Source: Candidatus Melainabacteria bacterium RIFOXYA2_FULL_32_9 (GTDB lineage Bacteria; Cyanobacteriota; Vampirovibrionia; Gastranaerophilales; UBA9579). Taken from it: a stretch of 36,944 nucleotides of DNA. This document shows positions 36,932 through 36,944 of this stretch, in pieces. The notes below the pieces were generated by a model that was given only the letters and a program-made list of their open reading frames with translations, had not been told where the DNA came from and did not search any database. The stretch's first letter is position 1, and the number at the start of each line of letters is the position of its first letter. The position numbers were made by a program, and so were the translations under genes. Location of the stretch: positions 1-36,944 of the forward strand of contig MFRQ01000138.1 in assembly GCA_001784615.1 (NCBI GenBank), written 5' to 3'.

Positions 36932-36944
36932 ATACATCTGTACT

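Overview
This AT-rich window looks like the chromosome of a non-photosynthetic relative of cyanobacteria (Melainabacteria / Vampirovibrionia / Gastranaerophilales type). The clues, in order of weight, are a Ycf23/DUF561 protein (otherwise typical of cyanobacteria and plastids), an outer-membrane porin carrying an N-terminal SLH domain (the cyanobacterial way of tying the outer membrane to peptidoglycan), a heptosyltransferase-type GT9 enzyme, flagellar genes, and no photosynthesis genes. The assignment is inferred from gene content; the 16S gene at 9272-10795 would settle it.

Layout. 1-3625: the end of an unidentified gene, a convergent asparaginase gene, then a flagellar filament cluster (degenerate flagellin-like coiled-coil protein, FlaG, FliS, FliT-like chaperone) closed by a strong terminator. 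3733-5343: a large unrecognised lineage-type protein. 5344-5819: no gene, but nested dispersed repeats including a MITE-like element. 5820-10795: a complete rRNA operon on the minus strand (16S-23S-5S) without a tRNA in the spacer; 10796-11865 is its long leader/upstream region with three evenly built promoter-like repeats. 11866-19934: cell-envelope glycosyltransferase, small unknown proteins, RecJ, a stand-alone NifB-like radical SAM enzyme, a 45-codon secreted-peptide gene, Ycf23, a MazG-like pyrophosphohydrolase and an RsuA/RluB pseudouridine synthase. 19931-25324: minus-strand membrane genes (GT39-like protein, FmdB-type zinc ribbon, RseP-type site-2 protease, CBS-DUF1385 fusion). 25325-33449: ComF, a Cys-rich unknown, TsaD, a HEPN-like protein, ComM/YifB, and a pair of unknown genes ending in an unusual HerA-like/UvrD-tail fusion. 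33450-36931: a short peptide gene plus terminator, SLH porin, and an Amt ammonium transporter.

How it fits together: most genes are housekeeping (rRNA and its modification, translation quality by TsaD, DNA repair by RecJ, envelope proteolysis). NifB and Amt are both nitrogen-related, but they lie 18 kb apart and no nif structural gene is in the window. ComF and ComM together suggest DNA uptake potential. The most unusual items are the HerA-like/Tudor fusion (31437-33449), the dispersed repeat family whose copies begin at stop codons, the GGAAC-N17-GTC triplet upstream of the rRNA operon, the flagellin-derived protein, and two small peptide genes. I did not find a CRISPR array, prophage or transposase gene.
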